A stretch of DNA of 64,000 nt from Bacillota bacterium (GCA_030529225.1 JAUMXH010000004.1:57036-121035); one strand, 5' to 3'; counted from the first letter of the stretch, positions 52,759 through 62,115 are shown. A program made the numbers and translations. The notes: generated by a model from the letters alone, not told the origin.

Positions 52759-54945
52759 CTACAGTTCCGGCGCATTGAAGTAGTCGTTCGGTCGAATCGC
52801 CGTTCCGGCGGACGGAATGCTCTCGGTCCTATAATACTCCAGGTCCTCGAGTTCCACCTCGCGCGCCGGCTTGATCGAAGAGATCCAGGAATTCTTCTTG
52901 ACCCTGATCACCTGCACGCCCTGGGTGTTTCTGGTCGTCTTTTGGTTGACCAGAGAACTGTGGAAGAGCATCAGGTTCTTGCCCTTCGCGTCGCTCCTCG
53001 AATACAGAATGTCCGTGTCGTCTTCGATGAAGAGGGCGCGGAAGAGCTTCGCCTTCACCCCGTAGGCCTTCAGCAGTTTTTTTCTGTTGGTCTTGGTCTC
53101 ATACGCACTCAAAGGTACCTTGGCCAGTTTCCCGTCCTCGAAGGCGAAGAGGAAGTAGCCCTTGTAATCCTTGCTCGCGTGCATGAAGATAATCTTTTCG
53201 CCCGGCTCCAAGTCGATCAGGTTGTTCAAATAACTGCCGAGCTCGGACGCCTTGGAATCCTCGAGCTCGTGCGCCTTGACAAAGTACACGTTCGCCCGGT
53301 CCGAAAAGAGCATCAGATCGCTCGCGTTGCTCGCCTCAATTTCCGCAAGGAGCTCGTCGTTCTCCTTGAACTTCTGCTCCCCGCTCGATCGGAGAGACTG
53401 GAGCGAGATCTTCTTCAAGTAGCCCTCCTTCGATAAGAAGAACTTGAGCCGGTAATCGTCGATGAAAACCTCTTCCTTGATCTCGATGTGCTTGGATTCT
53501 TTGATCAGCTCCGTCAGCCTCGGCTTGGCGTAGTCCTTCTTGACTTCCTCGAGTTCACCGGCGATGATGCCCTTGAGTTTCTCGTCCGAAGCCAGATTCG
53601 CCTTGATCGCATCGATCTCTTTTTTCAAATCCTCGATGTCGCTGAGCGCCTTGATGATATAGTTTTTGTTGAGGTTACGGAGTTTGATTTCCGCCACATA
53701 GTTCGCCTGCACCTCATCGATCGCAAAGCCCTCCATCAGGTTCGGAACGACCTTGCTGTCATCGGCGGTGTTTCGGATGATCTCAATCGCCTTGTCGATG
53801 TCCAGAATCACCTTTTCCAACCCGTGTAGCAGGTGGAGCCTCTCCTCCAGCTTTCCGAGCTCATAGCGCAGTCTTCTGACAATTTCGCCGAGCCTGTGCT
53901 GAATCCACTCGTCCACGATGTCCGCGAGCCCGAGCACCACCGGTTTTCCCTTAATCAACAGGTTGAAATTGCACGAAAAACTGTCCTCCAGCGGGGTGAG
54001 CTTGTAGAGCCTCGCCATAAAGGTCTCCACATCGGTTCCCTTTTTTAGATCGATGGCGATTTTGAGCCCCTGCAAGTCGGTCTCGTCGCGGATATCGACG
54101 ATTTCCTTGAGTCTGCCCTCTTTGTAGATTGCGATAATCTTGTCCATGATCGCTTCCACCGTGGTGGTGTAGGGAATCTGTTTGATCTCCAGGCAGGAGT
54201 TCTTCTTGTCGAACTCAAACTTTGCGCGGAGCTTGAAGGAGCCCAGGCCGGTCTCGTAGATGCTCCTCATCGCGCGCTCATCGTGAATCAAATAGCCGCC
54301 GGTGCTGAAATCCGGCGCGGGAATGTAGTCCATCGGATCGGCCGAGCCGTCCTGCATCCTCGCGATCGTAAAGTCGCAGACCTCGCCCAGGTTGAAACTC
54401 GGAAAAGAACTCGCCATCCCGACCGCGATTCCCTTGTTCGGATTCACCAGGATGTTCGGAAAGCGAACCGGCAGGAGCACCGGCTCCTGCATTCTCCCGT
54501 CGTAGTTATCGACAAAGTCGACCGTGTCGGACTTGATGTCGGTAAAGAGGCACTCCGAAATCGGCGCAAGCTTTACTTCCGTGTACCTCGGGGCGGCATA
54601 TGCCATATCGCGCGAACTGACCTTGCCGAAGTTCCCCTTGGAATCAATGTAGGGGTGAAGCAGGGCATCGTGCCCCCTGGTCAGCCGGACCATGGTCTCG
54701 TAGATTGCGAGGTCTCCGTGCGGGTGCAGTTTCATGGTCTGTCCGACCACGTTTGCCGACTTGGTTCTCGCCCCCTTGAGCAGGTTCATCTTGTACATGG
54801 TGTAGAGAATCTTGCGGTGCGAGGGTTTGAACCCGTCAATCTCGGGAATCGCCCGCGACACGATGACGCTCATCGCATAGGGCATGTAGTTCTCGCTCAG
54901 GGTCTCCGTTATTTTTTGTCTATTTACATTCGTTTCCAGATTCAT
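52759..54945 (-). CDS. Type II topoisomerase subunit A (divergent GyrA/ParC type)
   Basis: 728 residues. The catalytic tyrosine is Tyr124 (counting from a TTG nine bases upstream; Tyr121 from the chosen ATG) in AAPRYTEVKLAP. The quinolone-determining region reads HPHGDLAIYETMVRL, with Leu where GyrA Ser83 lies and Glu at the Asp87 position. The C-terminal part is a beta-pinwheel-like region (YFLFAFEDGKLAKVPLS, TRNTQGVQVIRV); no GyrA-box was found, so topo IV-like decatenation is likelier than supercoiling. Begins right after the B subunit. Confidence 0.88.
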   Translation of the reverse strand: MNLETNVNRQKITETLSENYMPYAMSVIVSRAIPEIDGFKPSHRKILYTMYKMNLLKGARTKSANVVGQTMKLHPHGDLAIYETMVRLTRGHDALLHPYIDSKGNFGKVSSRDMAYAAPRYTEVKLAPISECLFTDIKSDTVDFVDNYDGRMQEPVLLPVRFPNILVNPNKGIAVGMASSFPSFNLGEVCDFTIARMQDGSADPMDYIPAPDFSTGGYLIHDERAMRSIYETGLGSFKLRAKFEFDKKNSCLEIKQIPYTTTVEAIMDKIIAIYKEGRLKEIVDIRDETDLQGLKIAIDLKKGTDVETFMARLYKLTPLEDSFSCNFNLLIKGKPVVLGLADIVDEWIQHRLGEIVRRLRYELGKLEERLHLLHGLEKVILDIDKAIEIIRNTADDSKVVPNLMEGFAIDEVQANYVAEIKLRNLNKNYIIKALSDIEDLKKEIDAIKANLASDEKLKGIIAGELEEVKKDYAKPRLTELIKESKHIEIKEEVFIDDYRLKFFLSKEGYLKKISLQSLRSSGEQKFKENDELLAEIEASNASDLMLFSDRANVYFVKAHELEDSKASELGSYLNNLIDLEPGEKIIFMHASKDYKGYFLFAFEDGKLAKVPLSAYETKTNRKKLLKAYGVKAKLFRALFIEDDTDILYSRSDAKGKNLMLFHSSLVNQKTTRNTQGVQVIRVKKNSWISSIKPAREVELEDLEYYRTESIPSAGTAIRPNDYFNAPEL

Positions 54946-54955
54946 CGTTTCCAAC

Positions 54956-56953
54956 CTATATTACATCAATGTTTTGCAGGTACAAGTGCCCGTGCTCCTG
55001 AATGTACTCCTTCCGCGAAGCCAGGTCATCCCCGAGCAGGGTATCGAACATCTTCGCAGTCAGCTCCGCATCGTCCGGGCTCACCGCAATCAGGCGTCTG
55101 GTCTCCGGGCTCATCGTCGTCAGCCACATCATCTCCGGCTCGTTCTCGCCGAGCCCCTTTGAACGGTCGACCTTGACCTTCTTATCCCCCAGCTTCGCCA
55201 AAATTTCAGCTTTCTCGGTCTCGTTGTAGGCAAAGAAGGACTCGTTTCCGACGCTGATCTCATAGAGGGGTGATTCGGCGATAAAAACCTTTCCCTCCTC
55301 AATCAGGCTCGGAATCAAACGGTAAATCATCGTCAAAATCAGGGTTCTGATTTGGAAGCCGTCCACATCGGCGTCGGTACAGATGATGATTTTCCCCCAT
55401 CTTAAATTGTCCATATCAAAGGGCGCCTGATTCTTCAGGTGCTTGGACTTGATCTCCACCCCGCAACCCAAAACCGTGATCAGGTCGGTGATGATGTCGT
55501 TCGAGAAGATCTTATCCAAATCCGCCTTCAGGCAGTTCAGAATCTTTCCCCTCACCGGTATGATTGCCTGGAAGTTCGCATCGCGCGCGAGCTTGCAGGC
55601 GCCCAGGGCACTGTCTCCCTCCACGATAAAGAGCTCCCGCTGCTCGACTTCCTTGTTCCTGCAATCCACAAACTTCTTGATTCGATTCGTGATGTTAATC
55701 TTGGAACTTAACTTTTTCTTGATCGCCTGTCTGGTCTTTTCGGCGTTCTCGCGAGAGCGCTTGTTGATCAGAATCTGATCGATGACCTTCTCGGCTTCCA
55801 ATCGATTCTCAATAAAGAAAACCTCGAGCTTCTCTCGGATAAAGCCTGTTAAAAACTTCTGAATAAACTTGTTTGTGATCGCCTTCTTGGTCTGGTTCTC
55901 GTAGCTGGTGGAAGTGGAAAACGAGTTCACGACGATGATTAAACTGTCTTCGATGTCCTGAAAGCTGATCTTCTTCTCATTCTTTTGGTACTTGCCGAGG
56001 GTTTTGATAAAGCCGTCAATCTCACTGACTAAGGCCGAGCGCACGGCCTTGTCCGGCGCGCCGCCGTACTCCAGGTAGCTGGAATTGTGATAGTACTCGA
56101 GCAGCTTGATTTGATTGTTGAAGCAGAAGGCAAACTCCGCCTTCACCTTGTAGTCCGGCTTGTCGTCCCGGTCTCTTCCGACCGCCTCGTCGCTGTAATG
56201 GCAGATCGTCGAGATGTTCTTGTTCTCGGACAGCTCATTCACATAGTCGATGATCCCGTTCTCATACAGGTAGACAAAGTCCTGTCCGGTGATTTCATCG
56301 TACAACTCAAAACGAATCCCCTTGTTGACAACAGACTGTTTCTTTAAGACATCCTGAAAGTGGCTGAGGGGAATGTCGATTTCGGTGAAGACCTCCAAAT
56401 CGAGCTTCCAGGTCTGGCTGGTTCCCTGTCTGTCTCCCGTGTAGGCCGACTCCCTGAGCCCTCCGACGTTTTCTCCGTGCTCAAAGTTGAGCTCGTGCAG
56501 GTAGCCGTCCCGGTAGACCTCGACCTTGAACCACTCGGATGCGTACTGGGTCGCACAGGCACCGAGTCCGTTCAAACCGAGCGAGAACTCGTACACATCG
56601 CCGTCCTCGTTGTTCTGGTACTTCCCTCCGGCGTAGAGTTCGCAGTAAATCAGCTCCCAGTTGTAACGCCTCTCGTTCCTGTTGTAGCCCAGGGGAATCC
56701 CCCTGCCGTAGTCATCGACCGTGATCGAGAGGTCGCTGTGGCGGGTGACCTTGATCAGGTTCCCGTAGCCCTCTCTGGCCTCGTCAATCGAGTTTGAGAG
56801 AATCTCAAAAAAGGCGTGTTTCGCGCCTTCCAATCCGTCCGATCCGAATATGACAGCCGGGCGTTTGCGAACCCTGTCCGCGCCCTTCAAGGCTGAGATA
56901 CTGCTGTCGTCATAACTTTGAGTTTCCCTCTTCTGTTTATTCTGTTCCGGCAT
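54956..56953 (-). CDS. Type II topoisomerase subunit B (divergent GyrB/ParE type)
   Basis: 665 residues. The GHKL ATPase has LSNSIDEAREGYGN and DYGRGIPLGYNRN, the ATP-lid GLNGLGA near residues 128-134, and the QTK-like loop. The TOPRIM domain has LFIVEGDSALGACKLARD and CTDADVDGFQIRTLIL, followed by KGLGENEPEMMWLTTMSPETR. The usual His in DADVDGxHI is Gln. The set matches the divergent clostridial topo pair rather than canonical GyrB. Ribosome binding site gaggagc. First gene of a four-gene unit. Confidence 0.9.
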   Translation of the reverse strand: MPEQNKQKRETQSYDDSSISALKGADRVRKRPAVIFGSDGLEGAKHAFFEILSNSIDEAREGYGNLIKVTRHSDLSITVDDYGRGIPLGYNRNERRYNWELIYCELYAGGKYQNNEDGDVYEFSLGLNGLGACATQYASEWFKVEVYRDGYLHELNFEHGENVGGLRESAYTGDRQGTSQTWKLDLEVFTEIDIPLSHFQDVLKKQSVVNKGIRFELYDEITGQDFVYLYENGIIDYVNELSENKNISTICHYSDEAVGRDRDDKPDYKVKAEFAFCFNNQIKLLEYYHNSSYLEYGGAPDKAVRSALVSEIDGFIKTLGKYQKNEKKISFQDIEDSLIIVVNSFSTSTSYENQTKKAITNKFIQKFLTGFIREKLEVFFIENRLEAEKVIDQILINKRSRENAEKTRQAIKKKLSSKINITNRIKKFVDCRNKEVEQRELFIVEGDSALGACKLARDANFQAIIPVRGKILNCLKADLDKIFSNDIITDLITVLGCGVEIKSKHLKNQAPFDMDNLRWGKIIICTDADVDGFQIRTLILTMIYRLIPSLIEEGKVFIAESPLYEISVGNESFFAYNETEKAEILAKLGDKKVKVDRSKGLGENEPEMMWLTTMSPETRRLIAVSPDDAELTAKMFDTLLGDDLASRKEYIQEHGHLYLQNIDVI

Positions 56954-57031
56954 AAAATCTAAAGCTCCTCAATCAAAAATTTTTCAACACACATTCTATC
57001 ATCTTTCCTCGGCTTTTTCTACACGTTTTTC

Positions 57032-57472
57032 CTATTCCGGATCAAAGAATTTTTTGGTAAAGACCTGTAACTTGCCCTTGTCGAACTTTCCCTTTTCGTT
57101 CTTGTAGTCCTCAAAGACCGCGTCAATCTTGTCCGAGACCGCCTCATCCGACTTCTTGACATCGACCATCTTCCGCAAGACCTTCATCGCCAGGTCCTTC
57201 AGCTCGCGAAGCTCCGGGAACTCGTTCGCATCCAGCTCACTCAAATCCTCCACATCACAGGAAAGCTTGATCTGCTCGACATCGCGAATGATTTTGTCAT
57301 CGATCACATGAATGCCGGTGATGATGGCCCGCTTCTTGTTCATCAGTTCCCTCGCCGCGCTGATGTTCGACTCCGACAGTCTCTCCATCACCATTTCATT
57401 GATTGTCAAATAGGAATCCAGGTACTCCGACTTCTGTCTGTTATCGTCTATCGCCTTCTTTATGTAATCCAT
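57032..57472 (-). CDS. Small helical protein at the end of the flagellar cluster
   Basis: 146 residues, almost wholly helical and charged (MDYIKKAIDDNRQKSEYLDS; MVMERLSESNISAARELMNK; LRELKDLAMKVLRKMVDVKK), ending KFDKGKLQVFTKKFFDPE. No cysteine-rich or membrane segment. It resembles flagellar export chaperone-like proteins (FlgN/FliT size and composition), and it follows fliS on the same strand, but a terminator lies between them. Good ribosome binding site gaaggag. Assignment is tentative. Confidence 0.6.
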   Translation of the reverse strand: MDYIKKAIDDNRQKSEYLDSYLTINEMVMERLSESNISAARELMNKKRAIITGIHVIDDKIIRDVEQIKLSCDVEDLSELDANEFPELRELKDLAMKVLRKMVDVKKSDEAVSDKIDAVFEDYKNEKGKFDKGKLQVFTKKFFDPE

Positions 57473-57560
57473 CCCCTACTCCTTCTGGTTGAAATGCAGC
57501 CTCGATTACAGTCCTTTCCCAGTATATCAAAAAAATTAGTCTTTAGACAAGCGAAAGTAT

Positions 57561-57592
57561 AAAAAAAGACTCCGTCAATTGGAACGAAGTCT
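57561..57592 (-). terminator. Terminator of the fliD-fliS operon
   Basis: AGACT..CGT...ACG..AGTCT hairpin on the minus strand followed by T7, about 25 bases after the fliS stop. Confidence 0.85.
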
Positions 57593-57614
57593 CAAACACT
57601 GCAAATATACTGTT

Positions 57615-58079
57615 CTATTGGACCGACTGCATCAGCTCTCGCCACATGCCGACCAGCTCTTCGGCGATCTCGAGGGCGTTGTCGAATCGTTTCTCCTCCT
57701 TATGCAAGTTGCCCTGCACGAGTTCTTCATCAATGAAGTCATAGAGACTGAGCCAATCCTGCGCGAATTGAAAACTCTTGTCCAAGGTCGCGGAAAGTTC
57801 GCTCACGATGTTCTGCGCCTTGATCGCGTTTTCGTGCGCCTGCTCCGGCTGCTTCCTGTTCACGGCGATTTTTGCAAGCTTAATAAATCGAACCAAGCCC
57901 TCGTAAAGCATCAGAGTCAGTTCCTCCGGCTTCGCGTTCATGACCTTTTGGGTCAGGTACACGTCTTGCTTATCCCTGTTCGCAGGTTTCACACTCATCT
58001 TTGTTTTGCTCAGTTGCGTAGTTTCTTTCAAGACTACATTTTTGGGTCTTGAGTAGTTATATGGATTGATCACAGCCAC
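57615..58079 (-). CDS. fliS: Flagellar export chaperone FliS
   Basis: 154 residues. The conserved region DVYLTQKVMNAKPEELTLMLYEGLVRFIKLAK, then LDKSFQFAQDWLSLYDFIDE, is FliS, which binds newly made flagellin and keeps it export-ready. An N-terminal extension of about 35 residues (MAVINPYNYSRPKN...) precedes the usual start. Start codon GTG with aaggag 8 bases upstream. It follows flaG after 96 bases that contain a palindrome. Confidence 0.93.
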   Translation of the reverse strand: MAVINPYNYSRPKNVVLKETTQLSKTKMSVKPANRDKQDVYLTQKVMNAKPEELTLMLYEGLVRFIKLAKIAVNRKQPEQAHENAIKAQNIVSELSATLDKSFQFAQDWLSLYDFIDEELVQGNLHKEEKRFDNALEIAEELVGMWRELMQSVQ

Positions 58080-58122
58080 CTTTTTGTCTCCTTTTAGTTT
58101 TTATTTTCTTGTCTTTGCCTTA

Positions 58123-58141
58123 CACGACGATTATCGTCATG
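58123..58141 (-). promoter_or_regulatory. Palindromic hairpin between flaG and fliS
   Basis: CATGACGATAATCGTCGTG: arms of 7-8 bases around AATT-like centre, no T run. It may be an operator or mRNA-stability hairpin; a terminator is unlikely. Confidence 0.4.
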
Positions 58142-58175
58142 TTTCTCTATTTATTTACTCTCTTGGGGGGTTTTT

Positions 58176-58550
58176 TTATGCCTTTTCATCGACGAAAAGA
58201 CCTGCCAGTTCCCACATTTTTGCGACCATGTCCTGAATCTTTTTGGGCGGAAATTCCGCGATGACTTCGCCGGTCCTGCGGTCCTTGAGCTTATACATCA
58301 CCGCGTGGGTCTTTTCATGCACCTCGCGCTCGATGTAGCGGTCCGATACCTCCAGGTTTTTGTTCGCCAGCTTCAGCGCCGCCATGATCTGTTCCTCATC
58401 TATTTTTCGCCCCGGCAGGCTGACTTGCTCGGCGGCCTTGTTCTGCCCCTCCGGCGCTCCGCCCTCCTGCGCACTTTGGCCCGGCAGCCTGATTTCAGGC
58501 TTGGTGTAGGTGACGTCGGCCGCCCCCGAAGCAACACTGTTAATATTCAT
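58176..58550 (-). CDS. flaG: FlaG-family flagellar protein
   Basis: 124 residues. A disordered, Gly/Gln-rich N-terminal half (residues 1-50) is followed by the FlaG core (ALKLANKNLEVSDRYIEREV, then HAVMYKLKDRRTGEVIAEFP and DMVAKMWELAGLFVDEKA). FlaG proteins influence filament length in other bacteria. It sits between the FliT-like gene and fliS in the operon. Confidence 0.9.
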   Translation of the reverse strand: MNINSVASGAADVTYTKPEIRLPGQSAQEGGAPEGQNKAAEQVSLPGRKIDEEQIMAALKLANKNLEVSDRYIEREVHEKTHAVMYKLKDRRTGEVIAEFPPKKIQDMVAKMWELAGLFVDEKA

Positions 58551-58577
58551 TGTAACCTCCTGGTTTCGCGAAAAGTC

Positions 58578-58937
58578 CTACTGCAACTTGTCAAAAAAGA
58601 TGTTTCCGTCCAGCTCGCTCTTTTCGCCGTAAACATTGAATGCTTTTCTCTTGCTGCTCTGCATTCCCTTTTCTTTCTTTACCTGCTCTATTTTTTGTCC
58701 GAGTTCTCTCTTTTGTTCTTCGAACTTTGCCTGTATCTTCCGATCGAGCTCCATAATCTTTAGAGCGACGCTATGTTTATCCCGCTCTTCGAGTTCCAGG
58801 TGCTTCAGCTCCCCCAAAATGAGCTCTCTCTCTTCAATCAGTTTCTCCACCTTGTCGAAGGCCGACTCGAAGTCCAGCGAGAAGAGTTCCTCGCTGAGCA
58901 TCAAGTAGCGCTTCAATAACTCGGAAGATCTCTGCAT
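58578..58937 (-). CDS. FliT-like flagellar protein
   Basis: 119 residues, helical (LLKRYLMLSEELFSLDFESA; KLIEERELILGELKHLELEE), ending ELDGNIFFDKLQ. The size, the ...FFDK.. ending and position directly after fliD match FliT-type chaperones, which hold FliD before export. Sequence similarity to well-studied FliT is low in this group, so the call rests on size, composition and context. Ribosome binding site aaggagg. Confidence 0.65.
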   Translation of the reverse strand: MQRSSELLKRYLMLSEELFSLDFESAFDKVEKLIEERELILGELKHLELEERDKHSVALKIMELDRKIQAKFEEQKRELGQKIEQVKKEKGMQSSKRKAFNVYGEKSELDGNIFFDKLQ

Positions 58938-58980
58938 GCGGACCTCCTTATCCTATCCTGCCTTCCTCTTCCCTTGCCGT

Positions 58981-60948
58981 CTACATCAATCCGGCGAAGG
59001 CGTTCGACTGCTCGCTGACCTGCGAGAGCGATTTTTCCAGCCTCGCAAAATCCAAATAATACTTGTTTTCCTTCTGAATCAAAACGTCCATCATCGAGTC
59101 GATCCGTCTGTTGATCTCCCGAATCTTCATGCTGAGCTCGGACGTAAACTCGGTGCTCGTATTCTTGATTCCGGCCTTCTCCACCAGATAGCCCCTCGGC
59201 CCGTACTTCGGTTCGCCCTTCTCGTTGACCTCCCCGGTCACGTACTTGGTGGTCCTGATGTTCTTGGTGATGACGTCCTTGATCCTGGCCATGATGCCGT
59301 TCTCTTCGTATCTCTGTTGCGTCTTGCCGTGGGTTCCGAACTTGATCTCCGAGCTGTTGGTGAGGAGCTCGATTGCCTCGTCCGGTTTCTCCTTCATCGC
59401 CTTGTCGAACTTTTCCTCATCGAACTTGATCTTTCCCCTGTCCCTGTAGTTGCCGGTGAAGTAGATGCCGAGCTCCGACATGGTCATATCCACACCCTTC
59501 ACCTTGTCGGTAAAGACATTTCTGAGTTCGGTCAGAATCTTCTCGAGTCCGCTGTCGTTTCGGAACAAGCCTTCCTTCGCCTTCTCGGTCCAGTCCTTGA
59601 TCTCATCGTCCTTGAGCGCCTTCTTCTGCTCCGCGGTGAGCGGGTCGTACTTGTAGTTCTTCTTCTGGTTGATCATCCCGTTGATCTTGTCTACAATCTC
59701 ATTGTACTTCTTGATGAAGCCCTTGAACTTGTCCTTCAGCGGGGTCGAGTCGAATTCTGTTTCAATCTCTATCGGAGCGGTGAGCTTACCGGCGTCCTGC
59801 TCCTCTTGGGTATTGTGCAGCTTGTTCAGGGTAATCTTTGCGCCGTTCACCTCAATCACGTTGGTATTGCTGGTCACGAAGTCTCCGTTCACCCTCACGA
59901 CCGCGTTTCTGGCCTGCTGCAGGGAATCCGAGCCCAGGCCCAGGTAGACGAAGAAGTCCTTGGTCTCCTGCCCGTTGAAGGCGATTTCCCCGCTCGGCCC
60001 CATTTTTTTAGAAATGAGCTGAAACTTTCCGGTAATGGAATTGAATTCCATTTTCGCCACGTCCTGCCCCTTGTTAATCTTGTTCAGAACGTCCTTCACC
60101 GTATCGCTCGGCAAAATCGTCACGTTCTTGTCCGGTCTCTCTTTGCCGGCAGCTTCAAACTCTTGGTTTTGCGCTAAAAAACTGATATCGATCTTCATAC
60201 TTCCATTCATCGGAATCAACTCTGAAATCGGGGTGTCAAGATTCAGATAATTACTGTTTCCCTTAACTGCAAATCCCTCGGGAACAGCATCCTGCTTCAG
60301 TTCCACTTTGCGATTATTTGCTTGAAAGTAGAGCTGAGTCTTTCCGTTCTCCGACGTAGCCGCTTCGAGCTTGAAGGTTCGCTCTCCAAACGCCTTGTCG
60401 AGCTTTTTCTGCAAGTCCGCCTTGAGCGCATCAAAATCCTGATAGTGATCTTCCAAACGAATCTTCTTCTGTGACCCGTCCACCGTAAAGGTCAATTCAC
60501 GAGCGCCTCCCGCCTGTAGGGAAGCATTCAATTTGTCCATGTCGATCTCACTCATCACGTTTTTAATTGCACGCTTGGAAACATATTTCTCCGGACTTGC
60601 GAGCTGCTCGATCTGCTCGATGCTGATTTTCTGAAAGTTCGCGCCCGGACTCACCTCTACGGAGACCGCAGTACTGTCCTTTCCGTCGACTTTGACTTTG
60701 GGATTGTAGATCCCGTAGTTCGACTTCAGCATCAGGTCGTTTTTCTTGTTCAGAAGATCAAAATACTCGCTCTCAAAGCCCTTGAGCATGCCGGCAATCT
60801 CGCGGTAGCCCTCCTGCTTCCAAATCAACCTCTGCTGATCGGCTTTCACCCTGTCTATCTTGATTTGTTCGGCTTTGATCAACTTGCCGACGAGCCCTTT
60901 TGTATCGAGGTTGGATACTAATCCCGTGATTCTAGAATAATCTTCCAT
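58981..60948 (-). CDS. fliD: Flagellar filament cap protein FliD
   Basis: 655 residues as MEDYSRITGLVSNLDTKGLV..., the FliD N-terminal domain, with the C-terminal cap-forming coiled coil near the end (LSMKIREINRRIDSMMDVLI, YYLDFARLEKSLSQVSEQSN). A large variable middle (residues about 150-480) faces the medium. The ATG at 60948 is chosen because aaggag lies 6 bases before it; a longer in-frame extension is unlikely. It is transcribed from a sigma-28-type promoter at 61067-61094. Confidence 0.94.
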   Translation of the reverse strand: MEDYSRITGLVSNLDTKGLVGKLIKAEQIKIDRVKADQQRLIWKQEGYREIAGMLKGFESEYFDLLNKKNDLMLKSNYGIYNPKVKVDGKDSTAVSVEVSPGANFQKISIEQIEQLASPEKYVSKRAIKNVMSEIDMDKLNASLQAGGARELTFTVDGSQKKIRLEDHYQDFDALKADLQKKLDKAFGERTFKLEAATSENGKTQLYFQANNRKVELKQDAVPEGFAVKGNSNYLNLDTPISELIPMNGSMKIDISFLAQNQEFEAAGKERPDKNVTILPSDTVKDVLNKINKGQDVAKMEFNSITGKFQLISKKMGPSGEIAFNGQETKDFFVYLGLGSDSLQQARNAVVRVNGDFVTSNTNVIEVNGAKITLNKLHNTQEEQDAGKLTAPIEIETEFDSTPLKDKFKGFIKKYNEIVDKINGMINQKKNYKYDPLTAEQKKALKDDEIKDWTEKAKEGLFRNDSGLEKILTELRNVFTDKVKGVDMTMSELGIYFTGNYRDRGKIKFDEEKFDKAMKEKPDEAIELLTNSSEIKFGTHGKTQQRYEENGIMARIKDVITKNIRTTKYVTGEVNEKGEPKYGPRGYLVEKAGIKNTSTEFTSELSMKIREINRRIDSMMDVLIQKENKYYLDFARLEKSLSQVSEQSNAFAGLM

Positions 60949-61066
60949 CTCGTTCTCCTTTATCTGTTTCTTCGCACTGTTGCTGAACATCGTCCGCCGA
61001 GTCCGTCCGTCCGTTGCCGGCACTTGCTATTTCTTCTCATTTATCCATGTCATTTCTTACACTTTG

Positions 61067-61094
61067 ATATCGGCACCGAATGGGCAAAAGTTTA
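61067..61094 (-). promoter_or_regulatory. Sigma-28 (SigD/FliA-type) promoter of the fliD operon
   Basis: Minus-strand TAAA (61091-61094) and GCCGATAT (61067-61074) with a 16-base spacer: an exact match to the SigD consensus. It lies about 120 bases before the fliD start codon. Confidence 0.88.
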
Positions 61095-61114
61095 AAAAAA
61101 AATCCGCCAAACGC

Positions 61115-61143
61115 TTGATATTTTTCCGCATTTCAAGGATAAT
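61115..61143 (+). promoter_or_regulatory. Promoter of the DegV-family gene
   Basis: TTGATA (61115-61120) and GATAAT (61138-61143) with a 17-base spacer, about 30 bases before the start codon and divergent from the fliD promoter. Confidence 0.65.
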
Positions 61144-61171
61144 GAAACTGCTTGCTAGGTAGGAGGTTTAT

Positions 61172-62041
61172 ATGGCAATTAGGATTTTAACGGACAGCTC
61201 TTCGGATCTCAGCAAGGAGATGATAGAGGGCTACCCGATTGATATCATCCCTCTGATCGTCACGGTTGACGAGGAGGAATTTGAGGACGAAATCACGATC
61301 ACCAGCACCGAGATTGCAAATGCGATGCTGGACGGAAAGTCGGTCAAGACGGCCCAGGTGCCGATGCACAAGTTTCAGGACTACTTTTCACAGGTCGACG
61401 AGAACGACACCCTGATCTGCATCCCGATTTCTTCGGGACTCAGCGGGACCTATCAGACCGCCGTTCAGACTGCGGAGATGGTCAAGGAGGAGAGGCCCGG
61501 CCTGGACATCCGCGTGATCGATGCCAAGTGCATCTCGCTCGGACTCGGTTTCGTGGTCCTCAGCGCGGCGAGGAAGGTGCTCGAGGGCTTGAGCGCAGAT
61601 GAGATTGAGTCGCAAATCATAGAGGAGGCGGCCTACAGCAAACACCTCTTCACGGTTCCGGAGCTCAAATGGCTCTTAAAGGGCGGCAGGATTTCCAAGA
61701 CCTCCGCGAGAATGGGAACCCTCTTGGACATCAAGCCCATCCTCCACGTTTTGGACGGAAAGCTGGTCGCCTTCGACAAGGTGCGCGGCAAAAAGCACCG
61801 CTTCAGCAGGTTGACCGACTACATCATGAAAAACACGAAGAGCCTGGCGGGACAAACGGTCGGCATCTGCCACGTTCTGAACGACGACGAGGCGGCCAAG
61901 ATGGCGGACTTTCTGAACGAAAACCTGAAGCCCGATCGCATCATCATCAAGGACATCGGCGCGGTCATCGCTTCTCACACCGGACCGGGACTGCTGGCCA
62001 TCTTCTTTTCTTCGGATGAGAAAGAGGTCAAGCTGCCTTAG
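61172..62041 (+). CDS. DegV family fatty-acid-binding protein
   Basis: 289 residues. The start MAIRILTDSSSDLSKEMIEG, the TAQVPMHKFQDYF segment and PISSGLSGTYQTA are DegV (EDD domain) signatures; the Ser/Thr in SSGLSGTY binds the fatty-acid carboxylate. Some members are FakB subunits that present exogenous fatty acids to FakA kinase, but no fakA lies next to it. Ribosome binding site aggagg. A terminator follows. Confidence 0.93.
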   Translation: MAIRILTDSSSDLSKEMIEGYPIDIIPLIVTVDEEEFEDEITITSTEIANAMLDGKSVKTAQVPMHKFQDYFSQVDENDTLICIPISSGLSGTYQTAVQTAEMVKEERPGLDIRVIDAKCISLGLGFVVLSAARKVLEGLSADEIESQIIEEAAYSKHLFTVPELKWLLKGGRISKTSARMGTLLDIKPILHVLDGKLVAFDKVRGKKHRFSRLTDYIMKNTKSLAGQTVGICHVLNDDEAAKMADFLNENLKPDRIIIKDIGAVIASHTGPGLLAIFFSSDEKEVKLP

Positions 62042-62115
62042 GACGGCCGGCTAAGGAGCCGGCAGAGGCGGGGCGGCAAACCCGCAGAGCAGGTCCGTTG
62101 GCGAAAACACGGCAT

